Notes: generated by a model from the sequence alone, not told the origin. A DNA stretch of 64,000 nucleotides from Caballeronia sp. Lep1P3 (GCF_022879595.1 NZ_CP084267.1:372001-436000), one strand, 5' to 3'. Counted from the stretch's first letter, positions 25,333 through 35,375 are shown. A program made the numbers and translations.

Positions 25333-25665
25333 TCACTGGCCCTGAGCGCCGCCGTTGGTGGTGGACTTGCTGCCCGGCTGACGCGTCGTGCCGCCCGTGG
25401 CGCCGCCCGGTGTCATCGGCTGCATTCCGCCGGCTGAGCCTTGGCCGGGCGAACGCATGCCGTCGCCCGCGCCGCCTGTGCCGCCGCCGGGCGTCACAGG
25501 CTGCATGCCGCCAGCCGATCCCGGTCCGGATGCCGCGCCGCTGCGTCCCGCCGGCGATGTGTTCACGGATGCACCCGAGCCAGTGCTTCCGGTGCCGCTG
25601 CCCGCGGCCCATGCCACGCTCGATAAACCGAGTGCGAGCGCCCCGCACAGTATGCGCGCGTTCAT
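25333..25665 (-). CDS. Small Gly-rich exported protein with internal repeat
   Basis: 110 aa. A signal peptide (MNARILCGALALGLSSVAWA) is followed by a low-complexity Gly/Ser/Thr/Pro chain. A repeat unit GSAGGMQPVTPGGGTGG occurs twice with two substitutions (GSAGGMQPMTPGGATGG), 27 residues apart. AGGAG lies 7 bases before the ATG at 25665; an ATG two codons earlier is too close to it. No known family. Probably a disordered periplasmic or secreted protein. Confidence 0.65.
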   Translation of the reverse strand: MNARILCGALALGLSSVAWAAGSGTGSTGSGASVNTSPAGRSGAASGPGSAGGMQPVTPGGGTGGAGDGMRSPGQGSAGGMQPMTPGGATGGTTRQPGSKSTTNGGAQGQ

Positions 25666-25769
25666 GTTCATTCTCCTGCGAGTGCAATCAGTGCAATCAG
25701 TGCAAGGGGAATCCGGCCGCACGCGCGAGCAATGCATGCGGCCGGACTCATTCACGCACGCCAGTGCGT

Positions 25770-25898
25770 TCACGGCTGCCGTTGACCGCCCTGATGCATC
25801 GGCTGCTTTTGCTGATTCTGCTGCTGTTGTCCCTGCGCCTTTCCTTGATCGTTACGCGGATTGGTCGGGTTCGAATTACCGAGCTTGGACGATGGCAT
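25770..25898 (-). CDS. 42-aa Gln/Asn-rich small protein
   Basis: Starts MPSSKLGNSNPTNPRNDQGK and continues with a Gln-rich tail; no signal peptide or membrane segment. A strong AAAGGAG is placed 5 bases before the ATG, which is the best evidence that it is translated. Likely disordered. It resembles the hydrophilic stress-associated miniproteins common in Burkholderia; function unknown. Confidence 0.55.
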   Translation of the reverse strand: MPSSKLGNSNPTNPRNDQGKAQGQQQQNQQKQPMHQGGQRQP

Positions 25899-25956
25899 TA
25901 CGTGCTCCTTTCCTGAGTGGTTAGGGACTGACAAATGCGCATACCGCGTTCCAGGC

Positions 25957-26223
25957 CTAGAAATCCCGCTTGATTGCGCCGTCGGTATGTTGATCGTCAT
26001 GCCCTCGGCCGTAACGATCGATCAACCTGCGCGCCTGTTCGACGCCCGCGCGCAGCGCCTCCTCGCGTGTGGCCCAGTTCGGCTCAACGGTTTCGACTTG
26101 TGGCAGTGCAACCGGCTTGCCATCGCGAAAGGCCTGTATGAGCGGCGTCCAGTCGCCCGTCTCGACCTGTTCGGTCGTCACTGTCACGTCGTATCCTGCA
26201 AAAGAAAAGCGTTCGCTTTGCAT
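25957..26223 (-). CDS. Hypothetical 88-aa protein
   Basis: Small soluble protein beginning MQSERFSFAGYDVTV, with a short beta-rich first half and a helix (TREEALRAGVEQARRLIDRY). It ends in a charged tail. GGAGGCGCC precedes the ATG. It has the look of a conserved Burkholderia hypothetical; no function can be assigned. It lies 58 bases upstream of the 42-aa gene in the same direction and may be co-transcribed. Confidence 0.6.
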   Translation of the reverse strand: MQSERFSFAGYDVTVTTEQVETGDWTPLIQAFRDGKPVALPQVETVEPNWATREEALRAGVEQARRLIDRYGRGHDDQHTDGAIKRDF

Positions 26224-26341
26224 GGCGCCTCCGTGCGTATCTTCGTTCGCCAGGCGTGCAAGCAGACGCCATGCCCCGGCCGTCGTGGATCGTTCCTTGC
26301 TAAGGGAAGGGCGCGTGAATCAGAATCAATAACGACGAAAT

Positions 26342-26653
26342 ATGAAAGCCACCATCGTCTCGCACGAAGCGCCGCCGGAGACCGCATCGGCCGAAATCCA
26401 TCGGTTCAGGTTCAAACTGGAGGACGGCAATGCGCCGCCGCTGACGGAGTCCATCTCGCTTAGAACGGCACGCGTCATCGTCGATAACCTGACCGACGGC
26501 AACGCGTTCATCAAGATGCTGCACGCTATCGTGAGCGCGCCATCGGGTGATTACGACGCGCTTGTCGGCAAGGTCTTTCCCGACCATTTCAGCGACAGCC
26601 CGCACGCCGATCGCCGCATGCCGGGACCGGATAGCGAAGGCCCGCGACCCTGA
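26342..26653 (+). CDS. Hypothetical 103-aa protein
   Basis: Soluble protein starting MKATIVSHEAPPETASAEIH, with a compact middle (RFRFKLEDGN, ESISLRTARVIVDNLTDGNAFIKML) and a charged Pro-rich end. No family recognised and no clear ribosome binding site. Amino-acid composition is protein-like rather than the Arg/Ala-rich shadow type. Convergent with the DUF188 gene, 12 bases between stops. Confidence 0.55.
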   Translation: MKATIVSHEAPPETASAEIHRFRFKLEDGNAPPLTESISLRTARVIVDNLTDGNAFIKMLHAIVSAPSGDYDALVGKVFPDHFSDSPHADRRMPGPDSEGPRP

Positions 26654-26665
26654 ATCGCGAACCGT

Positions 26666-27121
26666 TCACTTCACGGCCTCTCTGCGGGCGAGAAAGCGGT
26701 CCAGTTGCGCAGCGAAATTTTTTCCATCGCGTGGACTATAAGGCGATGGCCCGCCCGTATCGATTCCGCTGCTGCGTAGCTGATCCATCATCGAGCGAAT
26801 CGTCAGACGCTCCTCGATGTTCTCCGCGCTGAACCATTCGCCGCGCGGGTCGAGCGCGTGCGCGCCTTTCGCAAGCACGGCGGCTGCGAGCGGTATGTCG
26901 GCGGTGATGATGAGGTCGCCCGCGTCGGCAAGTTCGACGATGCGCGCATCGGCGACATCGAAGCCCGACGGAACCTGCACTGCCTTGATGAAAGGCGAGG
27001 GCGGCGTGCGCAGAAACTGGTTGGCGACGAGCGTAACGTGAACCTTGACGCGCGGGGCCGCGCGAAACAGGATGTCCTTGACGACGGCGGGGCACGCGTC
27101 GGCATCGACGAGGATTTGCAT
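26666..27121 (-). CDS. DUF188 / YaiI-YqxD family PIN-like protein
   Basis: 151 aa beginning [19 protein letters not shown], the hallmark of the UPF0178/DUF188 family. [25 protein letters not shown] and the [19 protein letters not shown] ending are also typical. The acidic DADACP cluster is PIN-domain-like, so a nuclease role has been suggested for the family, not shown here. Confidence 0.93.
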   Translation of the reverse strand: MQILVDADACPAVVKDILFRAAPRVKVHVTLVANQFLRTPPSPFIKAVQVPSGFDVADARIVELADAGDLIITADIPLAAAVLAKGAHALDPRGEWFSAENIEERLTIRSMMDQLRSSGIDTGGPSPYSPRDGKNFAAQLDRFLARREAVK

Positions 27122-27187
27122 GATGCGGTCCTGAGCTAAGCAAGAGCGCGCATCATACGGCACAGAGGCACATACGGTACGTCCGCG

Positions 27188-27445
27188 CTATGCCTTCGAA
27201 TCCGGCTTGCTGCGCGGATGATCGCTGCTCGCGGCGGGATCGACATCGGGATCGACGTGATCGTTCTCAGGCGTATAAGGCCCTTGTTCCGGATGATCCT
27301 TGCCCTTCGGAACCAGCGATGCGTCCATGCTTCCATGCTCGCGCTGCTCGATGGTGCCGTCGGCCTTCTCTTTCACGTCGCCTTCGCCGATTGCCTCGCG
27401 GCGCTTGTCCGCGCGCTCGACGGGATCGGATGGTTCGGGATTCAT
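27188..27445 (-). CDS. Small hydrophilic acidic protein (85 aa)
   Basis: Highly charged, Asp/Glu/Lys/Pro-rich, without hydrophobic segments (starts MNPEPSDPVERADKRREAIG). GAGGAC about 8 bases before the ATG at 27445 supports translation. Looks intrinsically disordered. One of several similar small proteins around 25-31 kb and 61 kb. No family assigned. Confidence 0.6.
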   Translation of the reverse strand: MNPEPSDPVERADKRREAIGEGDVKEKADGTIEQREHGSMDASLVPKGKDHPEQGPYTPENDHVDPDVDPAASSDHPRSKPDSKA

Positions 27446-27493
27446 TGCGTCGTCCTCATGTCGAAACGGCGGCACGCTGGCCGCCTTCGTGAA

Positions 27494-27706
27494 TTACTTG
27501 TCCGCGCTGCCGAGCTCGGCATGCTTGTGTGAGTGCGTCGCGGCGTGCACCAGCTCGTAATGCGCGCCCTTGCCGCTTCGCGTTGGCGGAAAATGCTCGC
27601 CTTCCACGCACGTCACTTCGAAAGCGGAACCGCCGTCGCCTTCCTTGACGACGCGATAAATCCCCGACGTCTGCACTTTCTCACCGGGTTTATGTTGCTC
27701 GGCCAT
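27494..27706 (-). CDS. YjzC-like small protein (70 aa)
   Basis: Starts MAEQHKPGEKVQTSGIYRVV and continues with EVTCVEGEHFPPTRSGKGAHYELV. The layout (GEKVQTSGIY ... VEGEHFPPT) is that of YjzC-like proteins, small beta-rich proteins of unknown role. GGAGGT precedes the ATG at 27706 by 4 bases. Lies 48 bases upstream of the 85-aa protein gene, same strand. Confidence 0.65.
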   Translation of the reverse strand: MAEQHKPGEKVQTSGIYRVVKEGDGGSAFEVTCVEGEHFPPTRSGKGAHYELVHAATHSHKHAELGSADK

Positions 27707-27746
27707 GCGCACCTCCATGAAAGTTTCGGTGACGCGTTCGAAGCAA

Positions 27747-30383
27747 TCATCGTTCCGCGCGGCTCGCGACAGTCAGGGACGACAGCAGCTTCAGCAGGCT
27801 CTCCACGTTCACGGGTTTCACGAAGTGATAGTCGAAGCCGGCGGACTGGGCGCGCAGCCGGTCCTCGGCTTGTCCATAGCCTGTGATCGCGATGAGCAAA
27901 GGCGCGCTGTCGCCCTTGCGCCGCAGCCGCCGCGCAAGTTCATAGCCGTCGATATCGGGCAAGCCGATGTCGAGCAACGCGACGTCCGCTTCGAACGGCA
28001 CGGCCCGGAGCGCTTCTTCGGACGAATACGCCACGCGCGTGACGTGCCCTTCGGATTCGCAGAGCATCGCGAGCGAATCGGCGGCATCGCGGTTATCGTC
28101 GACGACGAGAATGCGCAGCGCCGCGTGCGTCTCGATGCCGCCAGCCTCCGAAAGCGCCAGCGCCGTATGCCGTTCGTGATGATGCAAGCGCGGCAGGCCC
28201 ACAGTCACGGTCGTGCCCATTCCCGGTCCGGGGCTTTGCACGGTGATCGTTCCGTTATGCATCTCGACGAGCTTCTTCACGAGCGATAGCCCGATGCCGA
28301 GCCCACCGTTCGAGCGGTCAAGCGTGCGTTCGCCCTGCGAGAAGAGTTCGAACACCTTCGGCAACAGGTCTGCCGAAATGCCGGTGCCGGTGTCCGCGAT
28401 CACGATGGACACCCAGTCCTGATCCGCCTTCACGCTCACGGAAATGTTGCCTTCTTCCGGCGTGTACTTGCTCGCATTGTTCAGGACGTTGACGAGGATT
28501 TGCGAGAGCCGCGTGACATCGCCGCAAACCCATGTGGTCGCATCCGGGACATCGACCTGTATGCGCTGGCCGCGCGCTTCGACCATGCCTGCAATCGCTT
28601 CGACCGCGTGGTACACGGCGGTGCCGACGAGAACCGGCTCGGTCTTGAGCGCGATGCGCCCCTGCGTGATGCGCGAGACTTCCAGCAGGTCATCGACGAT
28701 GCGCGTCATGTGCTCCACTTGCCTGCGCATCAGTTCGATCAGATCGCCCGTATGCGAGGGGACGTCGTCGTCCTTTTGCAAAAGCGCAATGGCCGTGCGT
28801 AGCGGCGCAAGCGGATTGCGCAGTTCATGCGCGAGCATCGCGAGAAATTCGTCCTTGCGCCGGCCCGATTCGCGCAGCACGAGTTCCATGTGCTTGCGTT
28901 CGGTGATGTCGAGCACGCTGCCGATGATGCGCAGCGGATTGCCGTCCTTGCTGCGCTGGAGCAGCGCGCTGCCCTGCATCCACTGTTCGCCGTTCACGTT
29001 GCGCACGCGGAATTCGAACTGTTCCTGCGGATCGTCACCCGCTGCGAGACGCCGCACGTAGCGGTCGAGTCTCGGCGCGTCATCGGGATGAAGACGCGCG
29101 AGCGCCGCTTCGTAGGTAAGCGGTTCGGCAGGATCCGTTCGATCGTCGCCGCCCATTTCGAAAAGCAGCGTCCACGTCGCGAGTTCGAGCGAAACGATAT
29201 GGAGCTTCGCGGCCTGCATCGCGACGGTCAGGCGCAGGCTGCGCGCCTCGATCGCGGCTTGCGCTTCGTATTGCGGCGTGACATCGGTGGTGGTGCCGAA
29301 CCATTCCTGCAGCTCGCCCTTCTCGTCGTAGAGCGGCGCGGCCTGCGCCTGCACCATGCGATACACGCCATCGCGACGATACATGCGAAACGTGAGCGTG
29401 CGCGGGCCGCCCTGATGCAGCGCTTCGAGCCACGCGCGATGCGTGCGTTCGCGGTCGTCCGGATGAATGAAGTCGAGCCAGCCCCATCGCGATAGCCTGT
29501 CGCGGCGCGCGCCGGTGAACATCTCCCATTCGCCACCTGAAGGACGTATCTCGCCGTTCGCGTCTGCGGACCACACGAGCGCGCCCGTCGATTCCACCAG
29601 CGCGCGATATCGCCGCTCGCTCAGACTCAGGCGCTCTTCGTCGGCGCGTTGCGCGCTGATATCGAAGCTCACGCCATAGACGCGCGTGAGAAGGCCATTC
29701 GCGTCGAACTCGGGATTGCCGCGCATGCGCACCCACCGTTTTTGCGACGACTTGTCGTGCGCTTCGCCATCCAGCATGAAGTCGAACTCGAATGGCCCGC
29801 CATTGCGCAGTGCATCGGCGAGTTCGCGCTGAAACAGGTCGCGGTATTCCGGCGCGACGCGGTCCCATATCTCCGACAGCATTGCCGTTTCGGTGCCGGG
29901 CGCAAACGAATACATGGCCGCGAGTTGCCCCGTCATGCGAACGACGCGCGTGTTCATGTCCCATTCCCAGGCACCCATGCGCGCGCCCGCGAACGCGGCT
30001 TGCAAGCGCCGCTCGCTTGCTTCGTAAAGCGCCCACGCATGCCGGCATTCGTGAATGTCGATGGCGACGCCTACCGTATCGCCGATTTGCCCGTCTTCGT
30101 CGCGACGCGCCTGCAAATGAAGCGTATGCCAGCGGAATTCGCCATCGGCACGCAGAAGGCGGACATCCACGTTGCGCAGAAGCGTTCCGTCGCGCATTTG
30201 ACGCAACGCATCGAGAATATCTTTGACGTCGTCGGGATGGACAAAAGCCTGCCAATGCCGGCCGATCAATTCTTCGGACGCGATGCCGAGATAACGCGAC
30301 GCCCAGGGATTTGCATATTGAATCAGCCCGTCACGCGCCGCGCGCCACACGAACGACGGAAGAAAGTGAGCAGGATCGTGCAT
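27747..30383 (-). CDS. Hybrid histidine kinase with four PAS domains and C-terminal receiver
   Basis: About 878 aa, cytoplasmic (no membrane helices). Four PAS/PAC units lie at about residues 5-115, 125-245, 255-372 and 395-495. HisKA has H519 in AMLAHELRNP. The HATPase domain (about 620-735) has the N box VNVLNNASKY and G boxes ADTGTG and GGLGIGLSLVKKLVE. A receiver domain (about 757-872) carries phospho-acceptor D805 in ALLDIGLPD and Lys in FVKPVN. AAGGA before the ATG at 30383 favours this start over one 33 bases upstream. No separate output gene adjoins, so the partner is unknown. Confidence 0.93.
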   Translation of the reverse strand: MHDPAHFLPSFVWRAARDGLIQYANPWASRYLGIASEELIGRHWQAFVHPDDVKDILDALRQMRDGTLLRNVDVRLLRADGEFRWHTLHLQARRDEDGQIGDTVGVAIDIHECRHAWALYEASERRLQAAFAGARMGAWEWDMNTRVVRMTGQLAAMYSFAPGTETAMLSEIWDRVAPEYRDLFQRELADALRNGGPFEFDFMLDGEAHDKSSQKRWVRMRGNPEFDANGLLTRVYGVSFDISAQRADEERLSLSERRYRALVESTGALVWSADANGEIRPSGGEWEMFTGARRDRLSRWGWLDFIHPDDRERTHRAWLEALHQGGPRTLTFRMYRRDGVYRMVQAQAAPLYDEKGELQEWFGTTTDVTPQYEAQAAIEARSLRLTVAMQAAKLHIVSLELATWTLLFEMGGDDRTDPAEPLTYEAALARLHPDDAPRLDRYVRRLAAGDDPQEQFEFRVRNVNGEQWMQGSALLQRSKDGNPLRIIGSVLDITERKHMELVLRESGRRKDEFLAMLAHELRNPLAPLRTAIALLQKDDDVPSHTGDLIELMRRQVEHMTRIVDDLLEVSRITQGRIALKTEPVLVGTAVYHAVEAIAGMVEARGQRIQVDVPDATTWVCGDVTRLSQILVNVLNNASKYTPEEGNISVSVKADQDWVSIVIADTGTGISADLLPKVFELFSQGERTLDRSNGGLGIGLSLVKKLVEMHNGTITVQSPGPGMGTTVTVGLPRLHHHERHTALALSEAGGIETHAALRILVVDDNRDAADSLAMLCESEGHVTRVAYSSEEALRAVPFEADVALLDIGLPDIDGYELARRLRRKGDSAPLLIAITGYGQAEDRLRAQSAGFDYHFVKPVNVESLLKLLSSLTVASRAER

Positions 30384-30487
30384 GAGCGTCCTTGCTGCAG
30401 TTGAATGGCGACGCATGTCGCCGGGCGCGGCTTGTCCGGTCCCGTAACGGTGCTTCTAACATTGTTCCTACACTTACTGCAAGAGGC

Positions 30488-30514
30488 GCGCGCAGCGTGA
30501 AAGCCGCTGCGCGC
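30488..30514. terminator. GC-rich hairpin downstream of the 57-aa protein gene
   Basis: A 10-bp perfect stem GCGCGCAGCG / CGCTGCGCGC with loop TGAAAGC lies 20 bases after the stop of the minus-strand gene at 30534. No T-run follows on either strand, so termination would be weak or Rho-assisted. Confidence 0.35.
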
Positions 30515-30533
30515 CAGGCATTGCATCGTGCGT

Positions 30534-30707
30534 TCAACCGTCTTCGCCGACGGCGTTCGGATCGGGCAGCGGCTCGCCCTTGTTCGTCGGCGCTGCGGGT
30601 TCGTGCGTCATGTTCTGCTTCTGCTCGTCGCTCAGACGGCGGTCCGCTGCGGTTGAATCGTCAGTGTTTTGCTTCGGCGGTGTCGAACGTTCGGTTTCCT
30701 GCGTCAT
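30534..30707 (-). CDS. Small hydrophilic protein (57 aa)
   Basis: Polar, disordered-looking protein starting MTQETERSTPPKQNTDDSTA. AAGGAG sits 6 bases before the ATG at 30707. No hydrophobic core, no family recognised. Similar in character to the proteins at 27188, 60814 and 61160. Confidence 0.6.
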   Translation of the reverse strand: MTQETERSTPPKQNTDDSTAADRRLSDEQKQNMTHEPAAPTNKGEPLPDPNAVGEDG

Positions 30708-30849
30708 ATGCACTCCTTGGGCCTGAGAGAAAGCGTCATGCCAACGCACCGGATGCATCGAGCGTGCCTGATTCGAAGGCCTGCGCCCGAGGCGGGCATA
30801 CGCGATGCTCGACTGCTTTATTCATCGATTGCTTAACGACCCATTGAAT

Positions 30850-31991
30850 ATGACTTCGTTTATTCGCAGCGCAGCCGCGTTATGTGCCGCGCTCGGCCCC
30901 TTGGCAACGCATGCGGCAACCGTCGCTTCCGCGCCTTATGGCGCCACCCAGCAGGGACAGGCCGTCGTTCAGTACACGCTTGCCAACGCGCGCGGACTTT
31001 CCATGAACTGCATCACCTATGGCGGCATCGTCACGCGCATCGATGTGCCCGACAGACGCGGGCGGCGCGCGGACATCGTCCTAGGCTTTGCGAACCTTGC
31101 CGATTACGAGCGCTATAACGGGAACATTCATTTCGGCAGTCTCATAGGCCGCTATGCGAACCGTATCGCTTCGGGACGCTTCACCATCGACGGACACACA
31201 TATCAATTGCCGATCAACGATCCGCCCAATACGTTGCATGGCGGCCCGCATGGTTTCGACGAAAAAGTATGGACGGTCGTGCGGACATTTCAGAATCAGG
31301 CGGCGCGGGGGTGCAATTGCGTTACGTGAGCCCGGACAACGAGAACGGTTTTCCGGGCACGCTCACCGTAGACGTGACCTACACGCTCACCGACGACAAC
31401 GAAGTGCGTATCGACTATCGCGCGAAGACCGACAAGCCTACCGTCGTCAATCTCACGAATCACAGTTACTTCAATCTGGCGGGCGAGGGCAGCGGAAGCG
31501 TCGAAGGGCAGCTCATCATGATTGCTGCATCGAGCTATACGCCGACGCGCGCGGACTCGATCCCCACGGGCGAGATTGCGCCGGTCGAAGGCACGCCGCT
31601 CGATCTGAGGGCGCTTACGCCGATCGGTGCGCGCTTGCGTTCCGGCTTCCCGCAGTTGCGTTACGCGCGCGGCTACGACAATAACTTCAAGCTGAACAGG
31701 ACATCGCAGCGCGACGGTGAACCTTCGTTTGCCGCGCGCGCCTACGATCCCGCAAGCGGCCGCGTGCTCGATGTCTATACGACGCAGCCAGGCTTGCAGT
31801 TCTATACCGCGAATGGGCTGGACGGCAGCGCGGTGGGCGTATCGGGAAACGCCTATCGGCAGACAGACGCCTTCGCGCTCGAAGCCGAGCATTTCCCGGA
31901 TTCGCCGAATCATCCTTCGTTCCCGTCGACCGAACTCAGGCCCGGCGACGAGTATCACGAAGTGACCGTGTGGAAGTTCGGCGTGCGCTAG
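30850..31991 (+). pseudogene. galM: Aldose 1-epimerase, broken by a one-base frameshift
   Basis: Two frames together make one galactose mutarotase. The first (30850 to TGA at 31327) has a signal peptide (residues 1-22), NGNIHFGSLIGRYANRIASG and NTLHGGPHGFDEKVW. The second supplies VQLRYVSPDNENGFPGTL, NLTNHSYFNL with the catalytic His, and the Glu-containing LEAEHFPDSPNHPSFPSTEL end. Adding one G at about 31303 would restore Q-A-G-A-G-V-Q-L-R-Y without a break. There is no slippery heptamer, so programmed frameshifting is unlikely; it is either a true mutation or a sequencing error. If intact it would be an exported about 380-aa enzyme interconverting sugar anomers. Confidence 0.85.
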
Positions 31992-32007
31992 ATGCGTGAC
32001 TCGCGCA

Positions 32008-33384
32008 TCAGGTGAGCACGCTCCATAGCGCGAGCGTCAGCACGAGGCCCACGACCGACACGATGGTCTGCAACACCGACCATACCGCGACGGTCTGCTT
32101 GAGCTTCAGACCGAAGTATTCGCGGACCATCCAGAAGCCGGCGTCGTTGACGTGACAGAAGAAGACGGAGCCGGCGCCGATGGCCAGCGCCATCAGCGAG
32201 GTATGCGTCGCGGAAAGCGCGCCGACGACCGGCGCGACGATGCCGGCTGTCGTCGTGGTCGCGACCGTCGCGGAGCCGGTTGCCTGCCTGAGCGCGACCG
32301 CAATGAGCCATGCGAGCAGGAGGAGCGGCAAGTGCGCGCCGACCGCAATCTTGCCGATGGTCGCGCTGATGCCCGCGGCGACGAGCGTCTGCTTGAGACC
32401 GCCGCCCGCGCCGATGGTGAGCAGGAGCGCGGCGATGGGCGGCAGGCTCTTGCGCAGAATGCCGCCGACGCGCTCGCGCGCCATGCCGCGCGACCAGCCG
32501 AGCATGACGATCGCGAAGAGCACGGTCAGCGCAAGCGCGACGAGCGGTTCGCCCACGAAGTCGAGCGTGTCGTACAACAGCGTGTCTTTCGCAAGCGCGA
32601 GCTTGGCGACGGTGCGGCCGAGCATCATCGCGACAGGCAAGAGAATCGTGATGAGCGAGATGGCGAAACCGGGCGTCGATGCGGCGTCGGCATGTTCGGT
32701 GAAGAGCTTGCCGATCGCATCCGGCTCTTCGATGTGCACGCGCTTCGCAAGCCAGATGCCGTAGAGCGGACCCGCGAGTATGACGGCCGGCAATGCCACG
32801 ATCAGACCGAGGCCGAGCGTGAGGCCGAGATCGGCATGCAGCGCGCTCACCGCGATGAGCGGGCCGGGATGAGGCGGCAGAAGCGCATGCAGCGTCGTCA
32901 TGCCCGCGAGCGCCGGAATCGCGATGCGCAAAATGGGCTGCTTCGCGCGGCGCGCCATGACGAAGATGATCGGCACCATCATCACGAGGCCGACTTCGAA
33001 GAAGAGCGGCAAGCCGACGATGATCGCGACGAACGCCATCATCCACGGTAGCCGGCGCGGTGTGGAGTGATCGAGCAGCGTGGTGACGAGGCGGTCCGCC
33101 GCGCCCGATTCGGCCATCAGCGCGCCGAGCATCGAACCTAGCGCGATGATGATGCCGACATCGCCCAGAAGCGCGCCCGCGCCTTTGCTGAACGCTTGCG
33201 CGATGGCTTCGAGCGGTTGATGCGCCGTGAAGCCAGCGGCGAACGTGCCGACGAGAATCGACAAGAACGGTGCGAGCTTCAGCACGCTGATGGAGACGAT
33301 GATGATGGCGAGCCCGAGCGCGCAGGCAAGCAACAGTTGTGTGTCGTGGGCGGCCCACGGAGCGAGCGTTGTTGTTGGATTCAC
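32008..33384 (-). CDS. GntP-family gluconate:H+ symporter
   Basis: About 458 aa with roughly 12-14 membrane helices. GntP landmarks include LPPHPGPLIAVSALHADLG, GLPLFFEVGLVMMVPIIFVM and QATGSATVATTTTAGIVAPV. It imports gluconate or a related sugar acid with protons. The GTG at 33384, with AAGGT 5 bases upstream, gives the usual N-terminus. An in-frame ATG at 33417 would add 11 residues but has no ribosome binding site. No gluconokinase is adjacent. Confidence 0.92.
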   Translation of the reverse strand: MNPTTTLAPWAAHDTQLLLACALGLAIIIVSISVLKLAPFLSILVGTFAAGFTAHQPLEAIAQAFSKGAGALLGDVGIIIALGSMLGALMAESGAADRLVTTLLDHSTPRRLPWMMAFVAIIVGLPLFFEVGLVMMVPIIFVMARRAKQPILRIAIPALAGMTTLHALLPPHPGPLIAVSALHADLGLTLGLGLIVALPAVILAGPLYGIWLAKRVHIEEPDAIGKLFTEHADAASTPGFAISLITILLPVAMMLGRTVAKLALAKDTLLYDTLDFVGEPLVALALTVLFAIVMLGWSRGMARERVGGILRKSLPPIAALLLTIGAGGGLKQTLVAAGISATIGKIAVGAHLPLLLLAWLIAVALRQATGSATVATTTTAGIVAPVVGALSATHTSLMALAIGAGSVFFCHVNDAGFWMVREYFGLKLKQTVAVWSVLQTIVSVVGLVLTLALWSVLT

Positions 33385-33717
33385 AGTGACCTTGAGCTGA
33401 CGCGCATCGGCTTCCATGCCGATGCCGGTGGATTTTTTACGGAAGGCTTTCGCGGCTTCGATGTGTGGGGCCTTGGCGCAAAAGCCCCGTGGTAATAGCA
33501 TTTTTCGCGGCGACGGTCAAAGAATGACCGAATGAGTGGACTAAGAATTCGCGCGCCTGACGCCCACGCCCAATGCCGCAACTCAAGCGCAATTCCCAAC
33601 GACCGGTTGCCACTGCCCTTGAAGCCGTGCGATGCTTCGCCGTGCTGCATATTCGAAAACGAACAAGCGCGGGACGAACGAGACCAGTCCGGTTCATCAC
33701 CCTTTGAAGGAGTGAAT

Positions 33718-35370
33718 ATGATCGTACTGTCGCGGTATCGCGGAACACCTGACGCATCGCAACACATGCCGCTCAAGGCGCGTCGTCTGTTTGGCGCATG
33801 GCTTCTCGCCGGCGCGGCAAGCGCAATAGCAAGCGCGGCCTATGCGGATTCGCCAAGCGCCTATGTCTTGCCGCCGCCGCCAAGCGAGCTTTATGGCGAC
33901 TTGTTCGTTGCAGTGCAAACGCAGCAGATCTATCCGGATCAGAAGACGTTCGTCGATGCGACGCCGAAAATGGACCCGGCGCAAATCAATCAGCTCTATT
34001 TGCAGCAGCGCGCGGTTCCCGGCTTCAGCCTTTCCGCCTTCGTCGCCCAATATTTCACGCCGCCGACCGATCAGGTCATCACGCCGCCGCCGAACCAGAC
34101 GCTAAGAGAGCATATCGACTGGCTCTGGCCCGCGCTCACGCGCAACACCGCGACCGTGCCTCAGTACAGCACGCTCATCCCCATGCCGAAGCCTTATGTC
34201 GTGCCGGGCGGGCGCTTTCGCGAAGGCTACTACTGGGACACCTATTTCACGATGCTGGGCCTTCAGGAAGCGGGCCGTGAAGATCTCGTCGACGACATGC
34301 TCGACAACTTCGCGTATCTCATCGACACCATCGGCCATATTCCCAACGGCAATCGCACGTATTACGTGAGCCGCTCGCAACCGCCGTTCTTCTCTTACAT
34401 GGTTGAGCTCGCCGCGCACAAGGAAGGCGGGCGCGTGTATCAGAAGTACTTGCCTGAGATGCGCCACGAATATGGTTACTGGATGCAGGGCGCGGATTCG
34501 CTGCAACCGGGCGCGGCCGTGCGCAACGTGGTGATGCTGCCCGATCGCACCGTGCTCAACCGCTACTGGGACGAGCGCGATACGCCGCGCGACGAGTCCT
34601 ATCTGGAAGACGTGCAGACCGCGACGTCGGTGCCGGGTCGTCCCGCCAACGAGGTGTATCGCGACTTGCGCGCCGCTGCGGAAAGCGGCTGGGATTTCAG
34701 CTCGCGCTGGTTCGGCGATAACCAGACGCTTGCGACTATCCGCACGACATCGATCGTGCCCGTCGATCTCAATAGCCTGATGTTTCATCTGGAAACGACG
34801 ATCGCGCGAGGATGCGGCGAGTCGCGCGACTTCGGATGCGTGGCGCAGTTCGTCGGCAAGGCGGCGCAACGCGCGCTCGGCATCAACAAGTATCTCTGGA
34901 ATAACAACGGCTATTACGGCGACTACGACTGGCAGCTTGCGCAGCCGCGCAACAACCCCTCGGCCGCCATGCTTTATCCCTTGTTTGCGGGCGCCGCGTG
35001 GCCGGAGCGCGCGCATACGACTGCCAACACCGTGGAAGCGTTGCTGCTGAAGCCGGGCGGCCTCACGACAACCACGTTCAACACGACGCAACAGTGGGAT
35101 GCGCCGAACGGCTGGGCGCCGCTGCACTGGATTGCCGTGCAAAGCCTGCGACGCTATGGGCGCGGCGATCTCGCGCAGCAGATAGGCACGCGTTTTCTCT
35201 CCGACGTGAACCACGTCTATGCGACCGAGCAGAAGCTCGTCGAGAAATACATCGTGGAAGGCACGGGGACGGGCGGCGGAGGGGGCGGGGAATATCCGCT
35301 GCAGGACGGCTTCGGATGGACCAACGGCGTCACGTTACGTCTGCTGGATCTCTACGCGCCGGGACAATAA
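33718..35370 (+). CDS. treA: Periplasmic trehalase
   Basis: 550-aa glycoside hydrolase family 37 enzyme that cleaves trehalose into two glucose molecules. Both trehalase signatures are present: [15 protein letters not shown] (about residues 163-177) and [10 protein letters not shown] (about 459-468). A signal peptide ends near SAAYADS, so it acts in the periplasm. GAAGGAG at 33706-33712 supports the ATG at 33718; a later ATG at 33766 would also keep the signal peptide. A Gly run ([10 protein letters not shown]) near the C-terminus is typical of the family loop. It would allow use of trehalose as carbon source or osmolyte recycling. Confidence 0.95.
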   Translation: MIVLSRYRGTPDASQHMPLKARRLFGAWLLAGAASAIASAAYADSPSAYVLPPPPSELYGDLFVAVQTQQIYPDQKTFVDATPKMDPAQINQLYLQQRAVPGFSLSAFVAQYFTPPTDQVITPPPNQTLREHIDWLWPALTRNTATVPQYSTLIPMPKPYVVPGGRFREGYYWDTYFTMLGLQEAGREDLVDDMLDNFAYLIDTIGHIPNGNRTYYVSRSQPPFFSYMVELAAHKEGGRVYQKYLPEMRHEYGYWMQGADSLQPGAAVRNVVMLPDRTVLNRYWDERDTPRDESYLEDVQTATSVPGRPANEVYRDLRAAAESGWDFSSRWFGDNQTLATIRTTSIVPVDLNSLMFHLETTIARGCGESRDFGCVAQFVGKAAQRALGINKYLWNNNGYYGDYDWQLAQPRNNPSAAMLYPLFAGAAWPERAHTTANTVEALLLKPGGLTTTTFNTTQQWDAPNGWAPLHWIAVQSLRRYGRGDLAQQIGTRFLSDVNHVYATEQKLVEKYIVEGTGTGGGGGGEYPLQDGFGWTNGVTLRLLDLYAPGQ

Positions 35371-35375
35371 GCGAC

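Noticed and set aside
31261..31330. Programmed -1 frameshift in the aldose epimerase
   Set aside because: No X-XXY-YYZ slippery heptamer or obvious downstream pseudoknot at the shift point, and the family does not use frameshifting.
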